Positions 50,267-63,900 of a DNA stretch of 64,000 nucleotides are shown piece after piece. The stretch is from contig MU400537.1 in the NCBI GenBank assembly GCA_022578965.1, forward strand, positions 310,001 to 374,000, in the 5' to 3' direction. The number at the start of each line of letters is the position of its first letter. The first letter of the stretch is position 1. The notes below the pieces were generated by a model. The model did no database searches. It saw nothing but the letters and a program-made list of their open reading frames with translations, and was not told the DNA's origin. Source of the stretch: Xylaria sp. FL1777 (taxonomy: Eukaryota; Ascomycota; Sordariomycetes; Xylariales; Xylariaceae). The translations under genes were made by a program, and so were the position numbers.

Positions 50267-53100
50267 GATTGTTGGTGATTGTTGGTAGTTGACTTGATGA
50301 TTGACTTGATGACAAGTTGGTAGAGATGACCAGGCTTATCCCGAGTATAGAGGAGATATAGTAATGGGGATGTATTGGAAATTGGGACTTGTTCTGACGA
50401 ATTGGCAAATGGCAGAAGACAAACTGGGAATTGACTTTTTGGGAAGTGGCAGACAATTAAAGCAGTCTGTTTATAAGAGGAAAACAGGCCGATGTTGAAT
50501 CACGGTGGAAGATAGTGATAATAGTAAAGCAAGTATAAGCAGGAATTCATGACGGACATGTTGATGCCTTATAAAGGATACAACCCATCTTGAGATTTTA
50601 GGGATCTAGGGACGCCGCGACGAAGAGGGCGCGAACTGCCACGTCAAGCAATAAGTGGAAGTAGAAAAAGAGTCATCTGCTCTGCTCGGCATTGCTTTGC
50701 ACCCAAGATAAGAAAGGGCGCTCGGAAACTTTGTAGGGCGCAGAACAAAAGGATGTTCAATCAGATGTCGAGTGGCAGTCTGACTGCGATGCATCCAAAC
50801 TACAATGCCATATGGAGTATAGGACAACTACTTAGCCCAGTGACTAAACTTCGAAATGGAAATTCGCGAACGGTCATCTTCAATTGTAATGAACATGGGA
50901 TGGGGGTGGCGGTGGTTGTTTAGAAACCTGTCAAGGATTGAGACGAATAGTAAAAAAGTATCAAGTTCAGGATACGCAATGTCATCGTCCAATGTAGCCT
51001 GCGTCCATTTTCAGCGCAGGCATGGAATAATTGGGGGTAATAGAAATGTCCAAAATCCAAGACGAGCTGTTGGTTGATAAGATGAACCAAGACGGTGCAA
51101 CATGGGCAAGTAGGGTGGATGCCCAATGGCGGTTATGCCGAAGCTCCGGACCGAAATGTAGCAGTATGTCGAATCTAGAGAAAAGTCTGATTTAAGAAGT
51201 AGAAAAATGCCAACGCATCCCCATATCCTATAGATTATCTAGGTAGTTTATCGCTAGGGTACATAGAGACCTACCCAAGCGTGGGAGATGGAGATGGGCG
51301 AGAATAGGGCGACCCGAAAGGGTGGTAAACCACATCATCGGCACGCCAAGATTTCGAGAGCTATTGAGATACCCGGTGCTCACCGGGTATCTAAGAAGAA
51401 GAAGAAGGAAGAAACAAGATACAAACCCTGGCAACCACGTAAGTTGCGTTGCGTCAGGTTCTGCGCAACAAGTATGTTCTTCTCAAGCTCTACCGTTGTG
51501 GTGATCCTGGGCAGTACCTAATTGGGAGTAAAACACCAAGCCAATCATGTATATTAGTAGTACATCATACGAAGGGTGTAGTTAGCATGATGTAACAAAT
51601 GTTAGTAATGCCAGCCAACGTTTGTAATGCGGCTTATGAAGTAGACAATGATGGACTCGGCCTCCAGATCCTGGGGCCATAGAGCGACCATGCTGGATAG
51701 AGGCTGGACTGTTTGTGGCTGAAGAAAAATCCCGCCGAACCTCGATGTCGAAGAGCTATGACTCTTCTGGTTGCCCTGCGTGATTAAAAGTCAAGGGACG
51801 GGTTTGGGGGAGGAAGGAACGTACCCAAGGCAATAAATAATTGCGGACTGGTTCGCAAAGATATAAGATCCAGAAAAGTGTAGAAACCTGATTAGATGAG
51901 ATGGAGGATCCATGATGGTATGTGTAAGTACATACTCCCAATAGGAGTATAAGTCGAAAATGATAGGTGCACAGCCCTCAATGAGGGAGATCTAGAAGCC
52001 AGTAGGGGGTATGTACATCATACCTTAGTGAACTAACTACTGAGTCTGTAGTGTACGTAGCAGTAACCTCCTATGCATCCTTTTGCAGCCACGCACCAAT
52101 CTAGGGACGACACAGCCACGCTCTTGTGTCAGTTGGTCAGACTGATACCCAGGTAGAATCAAGGAATAATAGGATACGCTCGCATAGTTGTGGTTCGAGT
52201 AAGATCCACTTGAGAAACAATGCCTTTCTACCTTTTTCTTTTTTTTTGTTCTTTGTCGATGCCAAGTAGTGTACCAGTAGGCGAGCAATACGTAGGTAGA
52301 CTAAACACAACATTTAGAGGTTTAGATAGGTACCTGAGGTACCCACCCACCTACTAGTATGTACCTTTTAAGCTTTAAGACACCTAAGTAAGGGATTGCA
52401 TTTCTTCAGCTGACAGTTACCCGCGAAGCTTGGCAAATCTTTAAATGCACTCGGTTCTCGTCGTCAAAACCACCACGACTCGATTGTCGTAATGAGGAAA
52501 AAAGACGAGCTCGTTGAGAATACAACAGAAAGAGAGGGTGAGGTACCCGTGCCGCAGGATTGTCTTTTCCGCCCTACAAGGCTCTCTCTCCCTCCCTGCT
52601 GCTGGCGTCGTGTCGCTTTCTCCCAGATTACCTGTTTCGGGGGTGCTTTGTGACATGGCCGGCGGCCAAGTGCTGATGCGACCGTATGTGGCCGGGCTGG
52701 ATTCTGTCTAGCCTGGACAGTTCCTGGATCGGTTCCTAGTAATTAGTTGACGTGCTGTGCTGTGCCCCGCTAGGATGGGAGAGGCTCTTCTCCCCATGCA
52801 AGAGGGTATGAGGGGCTCCCTCCCTCAACTGGACTGGACTCGGACTCAGCCAGCCCAGCCCGTGTCTGTCTCCCAGTCTCACTGCACTGCTGTCGTATCG
52901 TATCGCTTCTACAAAACCCTTTCTCTCCCCGCAGACCAAGAGCGAACCTCTTGAGATGCTACTGCTCCACCATCATTCACCAACCGTGATCGACTATCAC
53001 ATGTTGTTTGGTTTCTAACTCATCCGGTTGGCCATTTCTATTTCTTGACGCTAACCATTGCTGGTGGTCCTCACGTAGAAGAGTGCGAGGGAGGGACGTG
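50267..53100. other. Spacer between the small gene and the ankyrin gene
   Basis: About 2.8 kb with no supported gene. The left end is the small gene's promoter. The stretch from 52300 to 53100 is CT-rich with a TAGGTACCTGAGGTACC palindrome-like tract at about 52326-52342, and is probably the ankyrin gene promoter and leader. Confidence 0.5.
50470..50475 (-). promoter_or_regulatory. TATA box of the small 100-residue gene
   Basis: TATAAA on the minus strand, 204 bases upstream of the ATG at 50266, flanked by CTCT and CAGACTGC. Confidence 0.4.
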
Positions 53101-55393
53101 ATGATGATGGACTCAGCATCGCCAACAGCAACCGCGTCGACTAATAGAGGTGGTCGACCCAAGGACTGGACCGAACCGCGCACTCGACGACTCATCCGAC
53201 TCTACCTTTACACAACGCTTCCCCTCCACAGAATTCTTGAACTGCTGGAGGAAGACGAGTTTAAGCCGGGGTATGCCTGCTCTCCCTCTACCTCTCTCAC
53301 TCTTCATTGTAATTGCTCGCTGATCTCACTGCTAACTATTCTGTCCATGCAACAGTAAAGACGCAGCCAATAAAGTAAAAAACAGCGTATTGGGAAATGA
53401 TCCAAGATGGATTCGACCAAAAGATGACGAAGAAGAGAAGGCTCGCGTCAGTGGGCTTCGAAATAGCCTTCGTGGTAGACGGTGCCGACAAAACACAGCT
53501 TCTCAAAATCTTGATGGAGCCGCTCCAGAACACGGCCTAGGCCCGGTGCCTTTCCAGGAAGATAGTTCACTTGGCGGCACGACTATTGCACAATCATATC
53601 GTTCTTCAATTGAGGAGTCATATCATCCAGGGTCTCTATCATTCGACTACTCAGGAACTAATACTGACACCTTTCCACTGGCCCCCGATGATGTCACATC
53701 TTCACGTTTCATTCCAAGCCTCTTCGGCCGCCTCAACTCGACTCGCCAAGACACCGGCCTCACCACGTCTACCGACATTAGCATCACCAGCGTTTTAAGA
53801 AAGAAGCTTTCCTTCCTTTCAATTAGTAAGGCGAAACGAACCGTCAAGATCTTGAAGCGATACACGTTCCCCAAAAACCTCGAATCTCATCGTACCTCCG
53901 ACGTCTCGTCAAGCCTATTCCAAGGCCCCGAGTTTTACTCACCCGCTGAGGGTATGAGCAGCCCATTCAATGCAACATATGCTATCCCTGGTGACTTCTT
54001 GAATGCCGAATTATTTGCTCGCCAGCAAGAATGTGCTGCCGAGTCACCAGCACATGCAGCCGGTGTTTGCTGGTGCAAGGTTAACGACCAGGTTTCCCCG
54101 ACACGAACTGTGTGGGCCAATTGTAGGATGTCTAGCCATATACATGACCCATCTCTCATGGTGAAAGACATTTTCGGGAATACCGTATTTCATTGTCTTG
54201 CTGCTACGGAGGGGATTCAAGACCTCTTCTGTCACCTAGTCTCCCAGACACCACGAGAACCAAGACTGCCATTTCACGACTCGAATACGGCTGGCCAAAC
54301 GTTTCTTCACGTCCTGCATCGCTCCTGGTTTCAAGAAGGTTCTAGGCTAAGCGAGCTACTTGACACGTTACGAAGCGTCAATTTTGACATCTTCGCTACC
54401 GATGTTTATGGTCGCAATTTTTATCATATTCTGCGAGCTAATAAGAGGAGTTCTGCTCGGTTCCCAGGCCAGGTGTCTGATATCTGCCTTATGAATCGCC
54501 GGGATGCTTTCGGATTGAAGCCTATGGATACGCGGTCCTCGCCCGATCCCAATACTACCACCGCTCATACTCAAACAACGCAGGGGGCTAATACGAAAAC
54601 CCCGCCAAGGCTTGCAAGATCGATCCCGAGAATCAATATACAGACAGGGACGGTGAAGGATGAAGAGTTTCACGTCCATGCCGATCTCTTGAGAGTTGTC
54701 CTCAAAGCAGTTGGGGTCGACGACGATATCTCTCCCAACGCACAAAATGAAGACTCTCAGGGGCGGAACGGGTTCCACTGTCTCGCGGAAGTCGATTTGT
54801 GTCTCTCTCCCGCCACCCCGAAACAAAGCTCCCGGGGTTATCCAAAAGATGAGTCCAGGCTTAGCCCTCCGGGACAGAATAAGCGGAGGTACAACGACAG
54901 CGAAGAAATAGAAGTGCCCCGAACTGGATCCGACAGTCGGCGCCTCGAATGCGTCTACGGCCTCATCAATGCCAAGGTCGACCCAAATCAGTATGACAAG
55001 AACGGAAACACGCCACTTATGTCTTTCGTACTTAATAGTACCGATGCTACGAGGTGCGAGAAAGAGGAGAGCGAGGCAGTCCTCCGAGCGTTGGTTCAGA
55101 AGGCTGGCGCGAGACTCGAGTTGCGCAACCGTAATGGCGAAACCGCCCTTCACCTTGCCGCCAGACATGGCAAGACAGTCGCCTTGCGTGTCTTGCTTGA
55201 GCTCGGCGCCAACCCACATACTCGAAACGGTCAAGGCTTGAGCATCCTAGAAGTTGTAGACAACTTATACATTACGACAGAGCGCGACGACAAAAACAAC
55301 GCCAGGTTCGAGGCCTGCCGCGCTATCCTGACGCGCACCAATGACTCTGCCGTGCAGAGCCCAACACTCATCGATGAATGGCGCAAGAAGTAA
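53101..55393 (+). CDS. Clr5-like and ankyrin-repeat protein
   Basis: Two exons, 53101-53270 and 53356-55393, with an 85-base intron (GTATGC...CAACAG) joined in phase 2; 735 residues. The N-terminal ~75 residues (GRPKDWTEPRTRRLIRLYLYTTLPLHRILELLEEDE, then NDPRWIRP) resemble the fungal Clr5 domain: a tryptophan-led helical module with R-L-Y core. A disordered region follows. Ankyrin-like units appear as DIFGNTVFHCLAA (about 265), AGQTFLHVLHRS, DVYGRNFYHILRA, DSQGRNGFHCLAE, DKNGNTPLMSFV, and the best unit RNGETALHLAARHGKTVALRVLLELGANPHTRN near residue 665. Spacing is irregular and several units are degenerate. Such proteins are plentiful in moulds, of unknown role, probably protein-protein scaffolds. 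Three ATG codons stand in a row at 53101, 53104 and 53107. Confidence 0.8.
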
Positions 55394-56115
55394 AATATGT
55401 CATCGGAAGCTATTAGGTAGACTGTTTCCGGATGGATTTTCTCGGACGTATTGTTGGAAACGCTTACATTAACGATTCTATGATTTACGCGCTGGCGGCG
55501 TCTTGTTGAGTTTTTAGGATACCCTGGGTACAATCTATGGAGTTTGGTTGTTTGACATATCTACGCCTCAGTCGTATCAATGACACTCAGATTTACAATC
55601 TTGGCTCTTGATACTGTGCAAGTTCCCTAAGACTCCATCTATGCGACTGTCACCGTGAAATCACAAATTATTAAGGAAGTAGTGCGTGTCCTGATACTCT
55701 AGAGTGTTGACCTTCTTTCCGGCGCAGTTCTACCGTCTGCTAGAGTTGTGTTCAGACCTAACACACGGCATCGGTTACATAAGGACCTCCTATCTTGTGG
55801 TCTAAAAACCCGCATCGTCTTTTGCATTGCTGATCAACAACATTTTCCATACTGCATATACGTAGAGGAGTGGCTCCCCGGGCTCTCAAGCGGCTGAATT
55901 TGACCCATCGAAAGACCGTCTGCACCCAATACCTAGCTCTTGCATTATTCGAAGCCACGAACAGTTCCGTTTTATCCGCTGCAATCCAGCAATCCAATCA
56001 ACTAACCTCGACAGACCGAATTACAAGGAAAAAGCGTGAGACCTGCACATTTGGGTGATTCGCACACGTTGCGTGGCTATGTTCTCCCCAACACCCCCCC
56101 GCGCCCCCCACATCA
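55394..56115. other. Convergent spacer after the ankyrin gene
   Basis: 722 bases between converging stops, with no gene seen. A C-rich tract (ACCCCCCCGCGCCCCCC) at about 56092-56108 lies just past the DUF3632 stop. Confidence 0.55.
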
Positions 56116-57053
56116 TCATGATGTAGATAATCGCGTCTGAGCCCACACCTCAATCAACCTCGCAGCATGGACCGCCAGCTCCCTCGTCTCCGCACTCGTC
56201 GTCGCCTTGTCCCCAAGCTCCCTGAACCGCGTTCCCCAGAACGCCCACCTGTCCGCCGTGAGCCCGCTCTCGCCCCTCCACAGCTCGCCTCCCCGCAACG
56301 ACCGCCGCTGCGCCTCGTCGAGCCGGGGCTCCGGCTGCAACGCCAGCTTCTGGACCAGCGTCGCGCCCGCGTACTCGATGTACACGGCAGCCGTCGCCAA
56401 AGCGCGGTCGAATTCCCCTGCTGCTGCTGCGTCACCGGTCGATTTCACCTCTTGCTCAAGGGCGTCCCTCAGCATCCAGATCGCGGTGGTCTCAGAGCCG
56501 GGGGAGACTCCGGCGTGAAGCAGCCGCGCCACGAAGGCGTGGAACGAGACGCCGCGCGCGTCGCTCGCGACGACGTCCAGATGCTCTCTTATGGCTGCGC
56601 CCAGGAGGGGCAGGTCAGTCCACACGCGAGCCTGTGATACATGACATGACATGAGATTAGCATAATGTCATACTGTGACTGACTGACTGACGGTCCCCAC
56701 ATCGATATGCAATGCATGCAATGCATGTGAGATTGTTCGCGGACAGCGAGACGGGACTGCTTTACCTCCCAGACCTTGTCCCCCGTCTCCGGGACCAGCG
56801 TCAGCTCGCGCACGAAGGAGACGAGCTTGTCCTGCGCCGGATTGCTGTGTGGGATTTGCTGCGCGACATCGAAGACGTCGCCCCAAAACCCCCAGAAGAA
56901 CCCTTCGTTGGGCGTCTTGGTGTTTTGCGCGAATGAGCTTGCGGCCTGGGAGGCGGATGTTGCGCTCTCGGGCTGGATGTACTTGTTCAGGACCCCGAAT
57001 ATGTCCTTTCGGTCCGGGTCTTCTTGGACCTGCCGCAGCGTGATTGCCGACAT
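56116..57053 (-). CDS. DUF3632-family protein of unknown function
   Basis: Two exons, 57053-56766 and 56631-56116, with a 134-base phase-0 intron (GTAAAG...ATCACAG); 267 residues. The pattern matches the fungal DUF3632 family as I recall it: an aromatic block FFWGFWGDVFDVAQQIPHSNPAQDKLVSFVRELTLVP (about 52-90), then RVWTDLPLLGAAIREHLD after the join, and an alpha-helical end with DRWAFWGTRF. No catalytic motif, signal or membrane segment is seen. Exon 2 is very G/C-rich. The intron is unusual: it contains (TGAC)4, repeated ATGCAATGC and repeated CATGT/CATGA words. Function is unknown and the neighbours give no clue. Confidence 0.78.
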
Positions 57054-57987
57054 GGTTATTGACTGACTAATGAGATGCGTGAGTAAAAAAATAATTGATC
57101 TGATTGAAAATTATCTTTTTTGGTAAGTCGGATGAGGCTGGCTTCCTCGATAATGATTCGTACTTGCATAAAGTGTGGTCGCCGCTGAGTAGGTATCAAA
57201 GTTGCCTGAGGAACCTCACTTGTACGCCTACGTCACTACACTACGGTAGATTGAAGTAGGTCTCACTAATAGGCACTTAAGTAGCTATCATGTAGCTAGC
57301 CCGCAAAGTTGAATTACAACAAGTCAAAAACGCACGTGGAAAACCCATTGTATATACATTAAGTAGGCACCTAGGTAGCATCATCTCGAAGCATAATTGT
57401 CCTCCTGCCTCTTCTGGTTAGATTATAGGGATTGAGCCAATCATAGTGAACCATCTCCGTCGTCTACAACTCACTTATAGCGTTGTATTGGTATGCTTGC
57501 TCAGAAGAGCATACCACCTGATATCATATGTGAGAGCTCTGAGCATCAACAAACACTATCCCTTGTAGTATTCTGCGTTATATTGATACTGGTTTAGGTA
57601 CTAGTAGACGTCAACCCGTTTATTGCCATTACCCTATTTGAATGGTATAGCTTTACATAAGGGTTACCGTACGCTAAGATCTATGTGTAAATTTCCAACA
57701 GCCGATCTCACGTATGGCCTTAAGGAGCTCAGCTTTGCTCGCCCAATGCTTCCAATGCTTTCTCCCATGTACGCCAAGTGGGAATTAACAAATTCGCACA
57801 GGAAATTTAGGAAAATATGGTCGAATTGTCAATTAGCGACATAGTTTTGGCAAGTTTTCAGCTACTATCTTCCGATCTGCTGTTCCCTTAGCCTCCCCTA
57901 CTAGTACCTCCAATTTTTACCCTGAGCTACAAATCGTCTCCCCTCTTGCCCTCAAATCGCACCCCAATTTTTATCTTCCTCAATTCC
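57054..57987. other. Spacer between DUF3632 and DUF3638 genes
   Basis: 934 bases holding the DUF3632 promoter and the 3' end of the DUF3638 gene. A 73-codon plus-strand frame at 57623-57844 shows no motif. TAGGTA-type words occur near 57190-57380. Confidence 0.5.
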
Positions 57988-60900
57988 TCACGACGACCCA
58001 TTCATGTCTTCCGGCGGATCTGCGCTCTCCATTTCACGGCCTGTGCAAATATACCCCATATGAGTATGCAGGATGTTGACAGCCTTGCGACGGACGGTCA
58101 ACCACTCCAATAGGAAGGCCGCTGGATCTGCTGCGATCTTGTCGGGGTCGTTGGCCGCGCCTCTCACATATTCCGCCACCGCCTTCCACTCGTTCGCGTC
58201 GACATATAGACGCCCGGATAGGATGCCGAGCTCAATCTTGATACGCTCAGGAATTGTATCTCCTGTTAGCAACTCTGGATAAGAGTAAAACTCGAGGCTA
58301 TTAAAATGAACCATTGCCTTGGTGACCGGTGCCGCGTATGCAATGAGATAAGTATGCGACTTGCCTCGCTGGCCACGTAAGAACGCTATGAGGTACTCCG
58401 CCTCCTCGGGAATGATGACGAGAGCGGTCTCTGTTGTGGGAGACCAAACTATCCATTCCACCGGACGCTAGATCATTGTTAGCCTTTACTCTAGCTTCGC
58501 ATTTGTGGTCTTTGCTCACCAAGAAATTGTCTCCCTCATTCGAATTTCGAGCTACTCGTATAGTCTTGGTGAATTCCTTCGAAACAAAAAGTTTCGAGCC
58601 TGTTTCGTGAACGCCGAAGCGCTTAGCGATTGACGTTTTCCCAACGGAGGTAAAGGCGTGTTCGAAACCACGGTTTTTAGTCTTCGCTGATAGTGAAGTC
58701 TCTAGTATTCCGGTCTGCGCGAAATGTAGTATGTCTGGATGAATTCCAGGAAACTTTAATGGATCGTATCGCTTTCGCTTCTCTACTTGTCGAACCTGCT
58801 CCACCTGTGCTTCGACCTCCCTCTCTTGTTCAACTTCTTCTAACGCACCTGCAAGAATTCTACCCTGCTGATTCTTGCCAGTCAGTGCGAGCCTTCCCAT
58901 AAATGAACGTAGCTGCGAGGAGATAAGGTTGTTCCCGAGGATCATCGCAGGTTTTTCCGAAACAGGACCGTATAATTGTTGCAGTGTTTTGCGTTCTGGT
59001 TGTTTGAGAACGCGGAGAAGGTTCAGGCGTTCAGATTGTTTTGACATAAAGTTCTTGCAATGCCAAACTGCGTCAGTACGCTGACAGAAATCTATTCCTT
59101 GTGCAACGTAAAGCCCTTGCAAATCCTCAATGGAACGACATGTCTGCTCAAGAAGCCATGCTATAACATGGGAAGAGTCTATTCTTTGAAAAGTCTTGAG
59201 TTGATGAAAATCCTTGATGCTGCTCTCAACTTCTCTTGGACCATAAAAGCATACGCTTTGCGTAGTTTGCAGTTGACGAAGACGCATTGCAGCTATTGTC
59301 TTGGTTAGTAGATTGTACTATGCACTCAAATCAGAGTTTGATGACGTTACCTTGAACTGTGTGGTCTTTCGTCAACTTCAGCATCAAGGTCACGGCTCCG
59401 CGGGCATTTGTTGGTAGTCGTAGGTCTACTCCTCTTGTGTGCCCCTCATCCAAAAAGACATTACATCCTGATAGGTCTTCTGCAAAAGGAGTTGCTAATA
59501 AAGGGACGTCTTCTTTCGCATTACTTCTATAGTGGACCCAAGCCCGATTATCGTTACGAAAGTAGATCACGGCCTTAGCATCATTGTCAACCCCCAACCA
59601 AGTGTGGGCTAGTTCTTCGTTACCCATCTCGGAGATGTATGCACCAACGTCGATGAGCACAGAAACCCCTTTCATTTTCAGATCTTTCAAGAAACATCTC
59701 TCTTTTGATTCCTCAGCCTGCGGATGAGGAATGAGATGGAACTCGCGGTTGCGTGGTTGTAAAAGAAATGAGAGAACTTCTGCACTAGTGTGCTGCAACT
59801 CTGGAAGATCGCGTTGGGTGATTGTTAGGGGTAACACCACTCGATTGTCGTTGGTACCGCTGAAGCCCGTAGTTCGGGTCAACGTGGTGTTCTTATCTGA
59901 GCAAATCGGTATATCCCAAGAACATGCCTGCAGCTTAACCTCAAATTGCCTCGCATGTACTGGAAAAACAAAGCGATTGAGGTAATGATTTATGGCGATG
60001 CGATTTTTTCTTAAGAAATGCCATAGTTGCTCCATTTGAGCCTTGTCGTCGGTATTGATGATGCTCCAACAACGCAGGAATGTTGGTAGCTCTGTGCATG
60101 TAGAAGTCAACCACTCGTACTGTGCGGCCGGATCGTTGGATTGAAGAATATGCTGCACTCCTTGTACTAGCTGAGTCTGTGTCAAACCAGCATAGTAGAA
60201 AGATAAACAAGTAAATAGGATCGCCACGTCTGGATGGCCGTACTCAGCCTGTTCAGAAGGTTTTCCCTTTGCTTCGTAGGGAACTGCGATGGGGTCTCGA
60301 TCTGGATGCAAGCCGTACTGGACGTTCCATCTCTTATTAAGACATAAGATAATTATCTTATGCAACAAGAGCCCGCGTACAAGTAGAAGGGCATTACCTG
60401 CTATATTCGGGTTGTCAAACAGGCCCGCAACACGATTTAACAACTTGTCGCTGATTTTAGTCCCACAGAGTACCTCCCGAACTGCGCTTCGCTTTTGTTG
60501 ATATTTGGGATGAGCGGGGCGAAGAAGAGTCAGTCGCCCTGAACAGACATCATCTATGATAAGATCATGCAAAGCATTCTCAGTATCGGCCCTTAAGAAT
60601 TGAACGGCTGGGAAAGACTCTCGTCTTGACGTAACTTGAATACCCCATGGATGTTGGCCTTGTAGCTCTCGAACATGGCTGTCTATCAGGCCAAGAAGTT
60701 CCTGTGCAATTTGCCAACGATATGGGTGAAAATCGATAGGCATCTCTGAGCCGCTAGGGTAGTTGAGCTGTGTCTTTACAGACAGGGTAAAATCACATTC
60801 GTCGAGTACATCTCGACAGTATGTGTCTAGCCATGTTTGAAATCTGATCATTTGATCTGCTGTAGTCATCTTAGAGTCAATGAACTTTTGCCACCCAGAC

Positions 60901-63900
60901 AGCTTGTAGGAAAGCAGATGTTCAGCACATGTCAATATGATGCCACGACATCTCCAAGCTTCGTGGTGAAGGTCAGCGTATAGATCCAGAATCTCCTCCT
61001 CGGTTGACGTTCTTCGAGAATAAGGGATATGGGTGACTTCCCGGCCTACAAGGTCACCTAGCCGGGATTGCATTGTCTGGGCGGTTTGCATAATAAGCGC
61101 CTTCGGAACAACGACGCGTGAAAGATTTTGACCATTGGCTAGAACTGCGGCAACCATGGGGATAATGCAGGAAGTTTTTCCTGTGAGACTATTAGTAAAG
61201 AGCAACTAATTAGTCAATCACACTGTACCTGCCTTTTCCCATACTAAGTTGGAGGACACCATTACCCAAGGTTGGGTCGATTATGGCCCTTGCGACATTC
61301 ACTTGCTCAGCTCGAATGAGGATGTTGCTATCTATTTCTAACAAAAGCCAATCTGGTACCTCAATCGGGTTCCACGTTTTGTGACCCACCTCTCGCAATT
61401 CGTCCTGAAGGGCTTGACGATTCCCCCGCGAGAGGGCGCGCAGAATCCGAACTAAGTGTTGGACATGGGTAATGGCTATACCATAAGATACCACCGCTTC
61501 TTTCATGCCAGACCCAAAGTGAAAGGGCTCCGTAGACCTTAACAGCTTTAGAAGTTCTGCGGCGGTCGAAAGTGGACTCATCGCCCCAAGTTTCAACCAG
61601 CAGGCTCGGTTGTCGCCGGCCGTAGAGGCTGTAGCAATTGCAGTCCAGATATCTTTCACATGGGCTTGCGCGTACCTGAGTGCTGACCAAACAATCTCAA
61701 GATGTGGGGTGAAGCCTACGATGTCTGTTTCATGTTGCTGAGCTCTCTTCTCAAGGGCCGTCAAACTCTGGCAAAGATCTCTTGCGTACTGCTTGCGGAG
61801 ATTATTATCAGATTGTTCGAAGCTTCGTAGGATACTTCTAAGCTGCGCTAACTCGGCTGGTGAGTCAGATATTAAGTGTTGGTGTGTAGTGTCCTGTCGG
61901 TGTTTCTCTGTCGGGTCCGGCAGGATGTTGTAAAGGAAAAGCTGTGCGATGGGATGCCTAGGGAGACCGCTCTCGGCTGCCCCCGAGACGGGGCCACGTT
62001 TGGCAATCCAATCTTGAACTATGGAGCGGCATGATAAAGAGTGCTGTGTCACCGCAAAATCTGGTTCTGCTGCTGCCCAGGGAGCTAGTTCAATGGTATC
62101 GCGTACAGCACATAATGAAACAAGAATCTCGTCCACCCGCATAATATAGTCGCTTAGCCCCAAATTTGCATACCTTCGTTCCCATTCCGGTTTGATCTTC
62201 TCCCATGAGGAACTTATATCGATTAGTAGATACCGAAGATTTTTGTGGGAATCATTTGATGCGAGCTGCAGTATTTCATTTGCCACATCATTAGCTGTAA
62301 TTGGCCAATAATGTTGTATACGTCTAGCCAGCTCGATGCCCTCTTTCCTACAAGCTTCTTCATGCCCGGCGGCGTCACGATTGTTTGTATCAAACCGTAG
62401 TTTCTTGCCTTTCTTGTCCACCATAGGCTGAAACTTAGGATAAGTCGATCTCATTAAACCCTCGAGAAGATCAACAGAGGGTCGTTCGCGAGATTGGAAG
62501 TTCACGAAGTATTGATGTTGAGGCGGATCCAAGGTTTTGATTTCGTCAACCAGAGAAAACGCAGCCAGAGAATGAATCATATCCATGTCTGCTTTGCTAT
62601 GGAAAGCAAGGGGCCCTAGACGGAACAGCAAACTAGCTCTGTCATCTCGGTGCCGACAGAAATCGACGAGCTCACCAAACTTCTCACTGATGGGATCTTC
62701 GATCTGATTTATGAGGGGGGTGGCGTTAGATACAAGTGCATGAACATTTAGTGTCGAGAACCCGCCAATAATCTCGGAGGACTCGAGTATGCTTGTTAAT
62801 GTTCTGCTCATAGAGAATCGAGGACACCGCGAGAGAATCACACGCGAAATTTCATATACTCGTACTGCTCCAGCGTCACTGTTTCGATCCCGAGGAGTGA
62901 AAATTGCTTCATCAAATTCCTCACTGGCGTCAGCATCAAGTAACGGGTCATAAATTTGCCTCTGAGCTCTGCCACGGCGACAGAGGTGACTTATTTCCAT
63001 TGACTCGCATTCAGAGTACGCAGTGAAGACTCCCAGGTTGTTTGACTTTTCCTTAATTACTTCGATAGCCTGTCTGTATCCATCACAATGGATCGACGAA
63101 GTGAGATTCGGGTTCCATCTCACCTTCTGGATCCGTTTAATATTGGGAGGATAATATTCTCTTGTAGGAACTAGTTTATTAAACTCTTCGAAAATCTCAT
63201 TTACGGCCTTTGTTAACGGTGTCCACGGTTGGGCAGTACCAGATCGTAATATGGAAAATGCTTCGCTGGAGCCTGTTCGGCCGGTTAAGGTATCGGGTAA
63301 ACAAAAAGATGTAATGGCGTGATACAGAGCTTTCGTGTATATTAGACGAGGCTCGGGACTGCAGGATAGCCTGCCCATAATATCATCAATCATGAACTTG
63401 GCATAGTGCGAGGCTCCCTGTATGCGAACGTCCACGTGTAGATCATTACGACAGGCGGTCGGTTTCCCAAGAGGCACTATTATACTGCGGTTGCCTGTAC
63501 TCATTTCTCTCATGACAATTTTGCTGCGTAGGCCGTACCATGTCCCTGCGTCTTGGTTCCTGTCAATTTCAGCATTTAGTTGTTGGCACTGGAGAAGCAG
63601 ATTTTGATTCACTTCAAAATGTAAATCTAAATGTTTCAGCTCAACTGTTAGTCTGGCCGCCATATTTTGAGGTTGGAACACTGTCAGTCGACTACTTTGC
63701 TCGAAATCGCAAAAAATGTTTGCAATCTGGGCAAAAACCTCCGACTGGGGGTCAACCAGCTGGCTTCCTCCTGCACCTCGATATGCCCTGCGTCTTGGAA
63801 CATCAATAAGCCAGTCACTAGGGCGTGTTTTCCAAAAATTGGGGTTCTTTTTCAAGGCCCTTCTGATCTCCAGACACCGAGTATTGATGTTAAGCCAGTG

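Noticed and set aside
54368..55234. 288-codon minus-strand frame opposite the ankyrin gene
   Set aside because: The plus-strand frame carries ankyrin motifs and splice continuity; the antisense frame has none.
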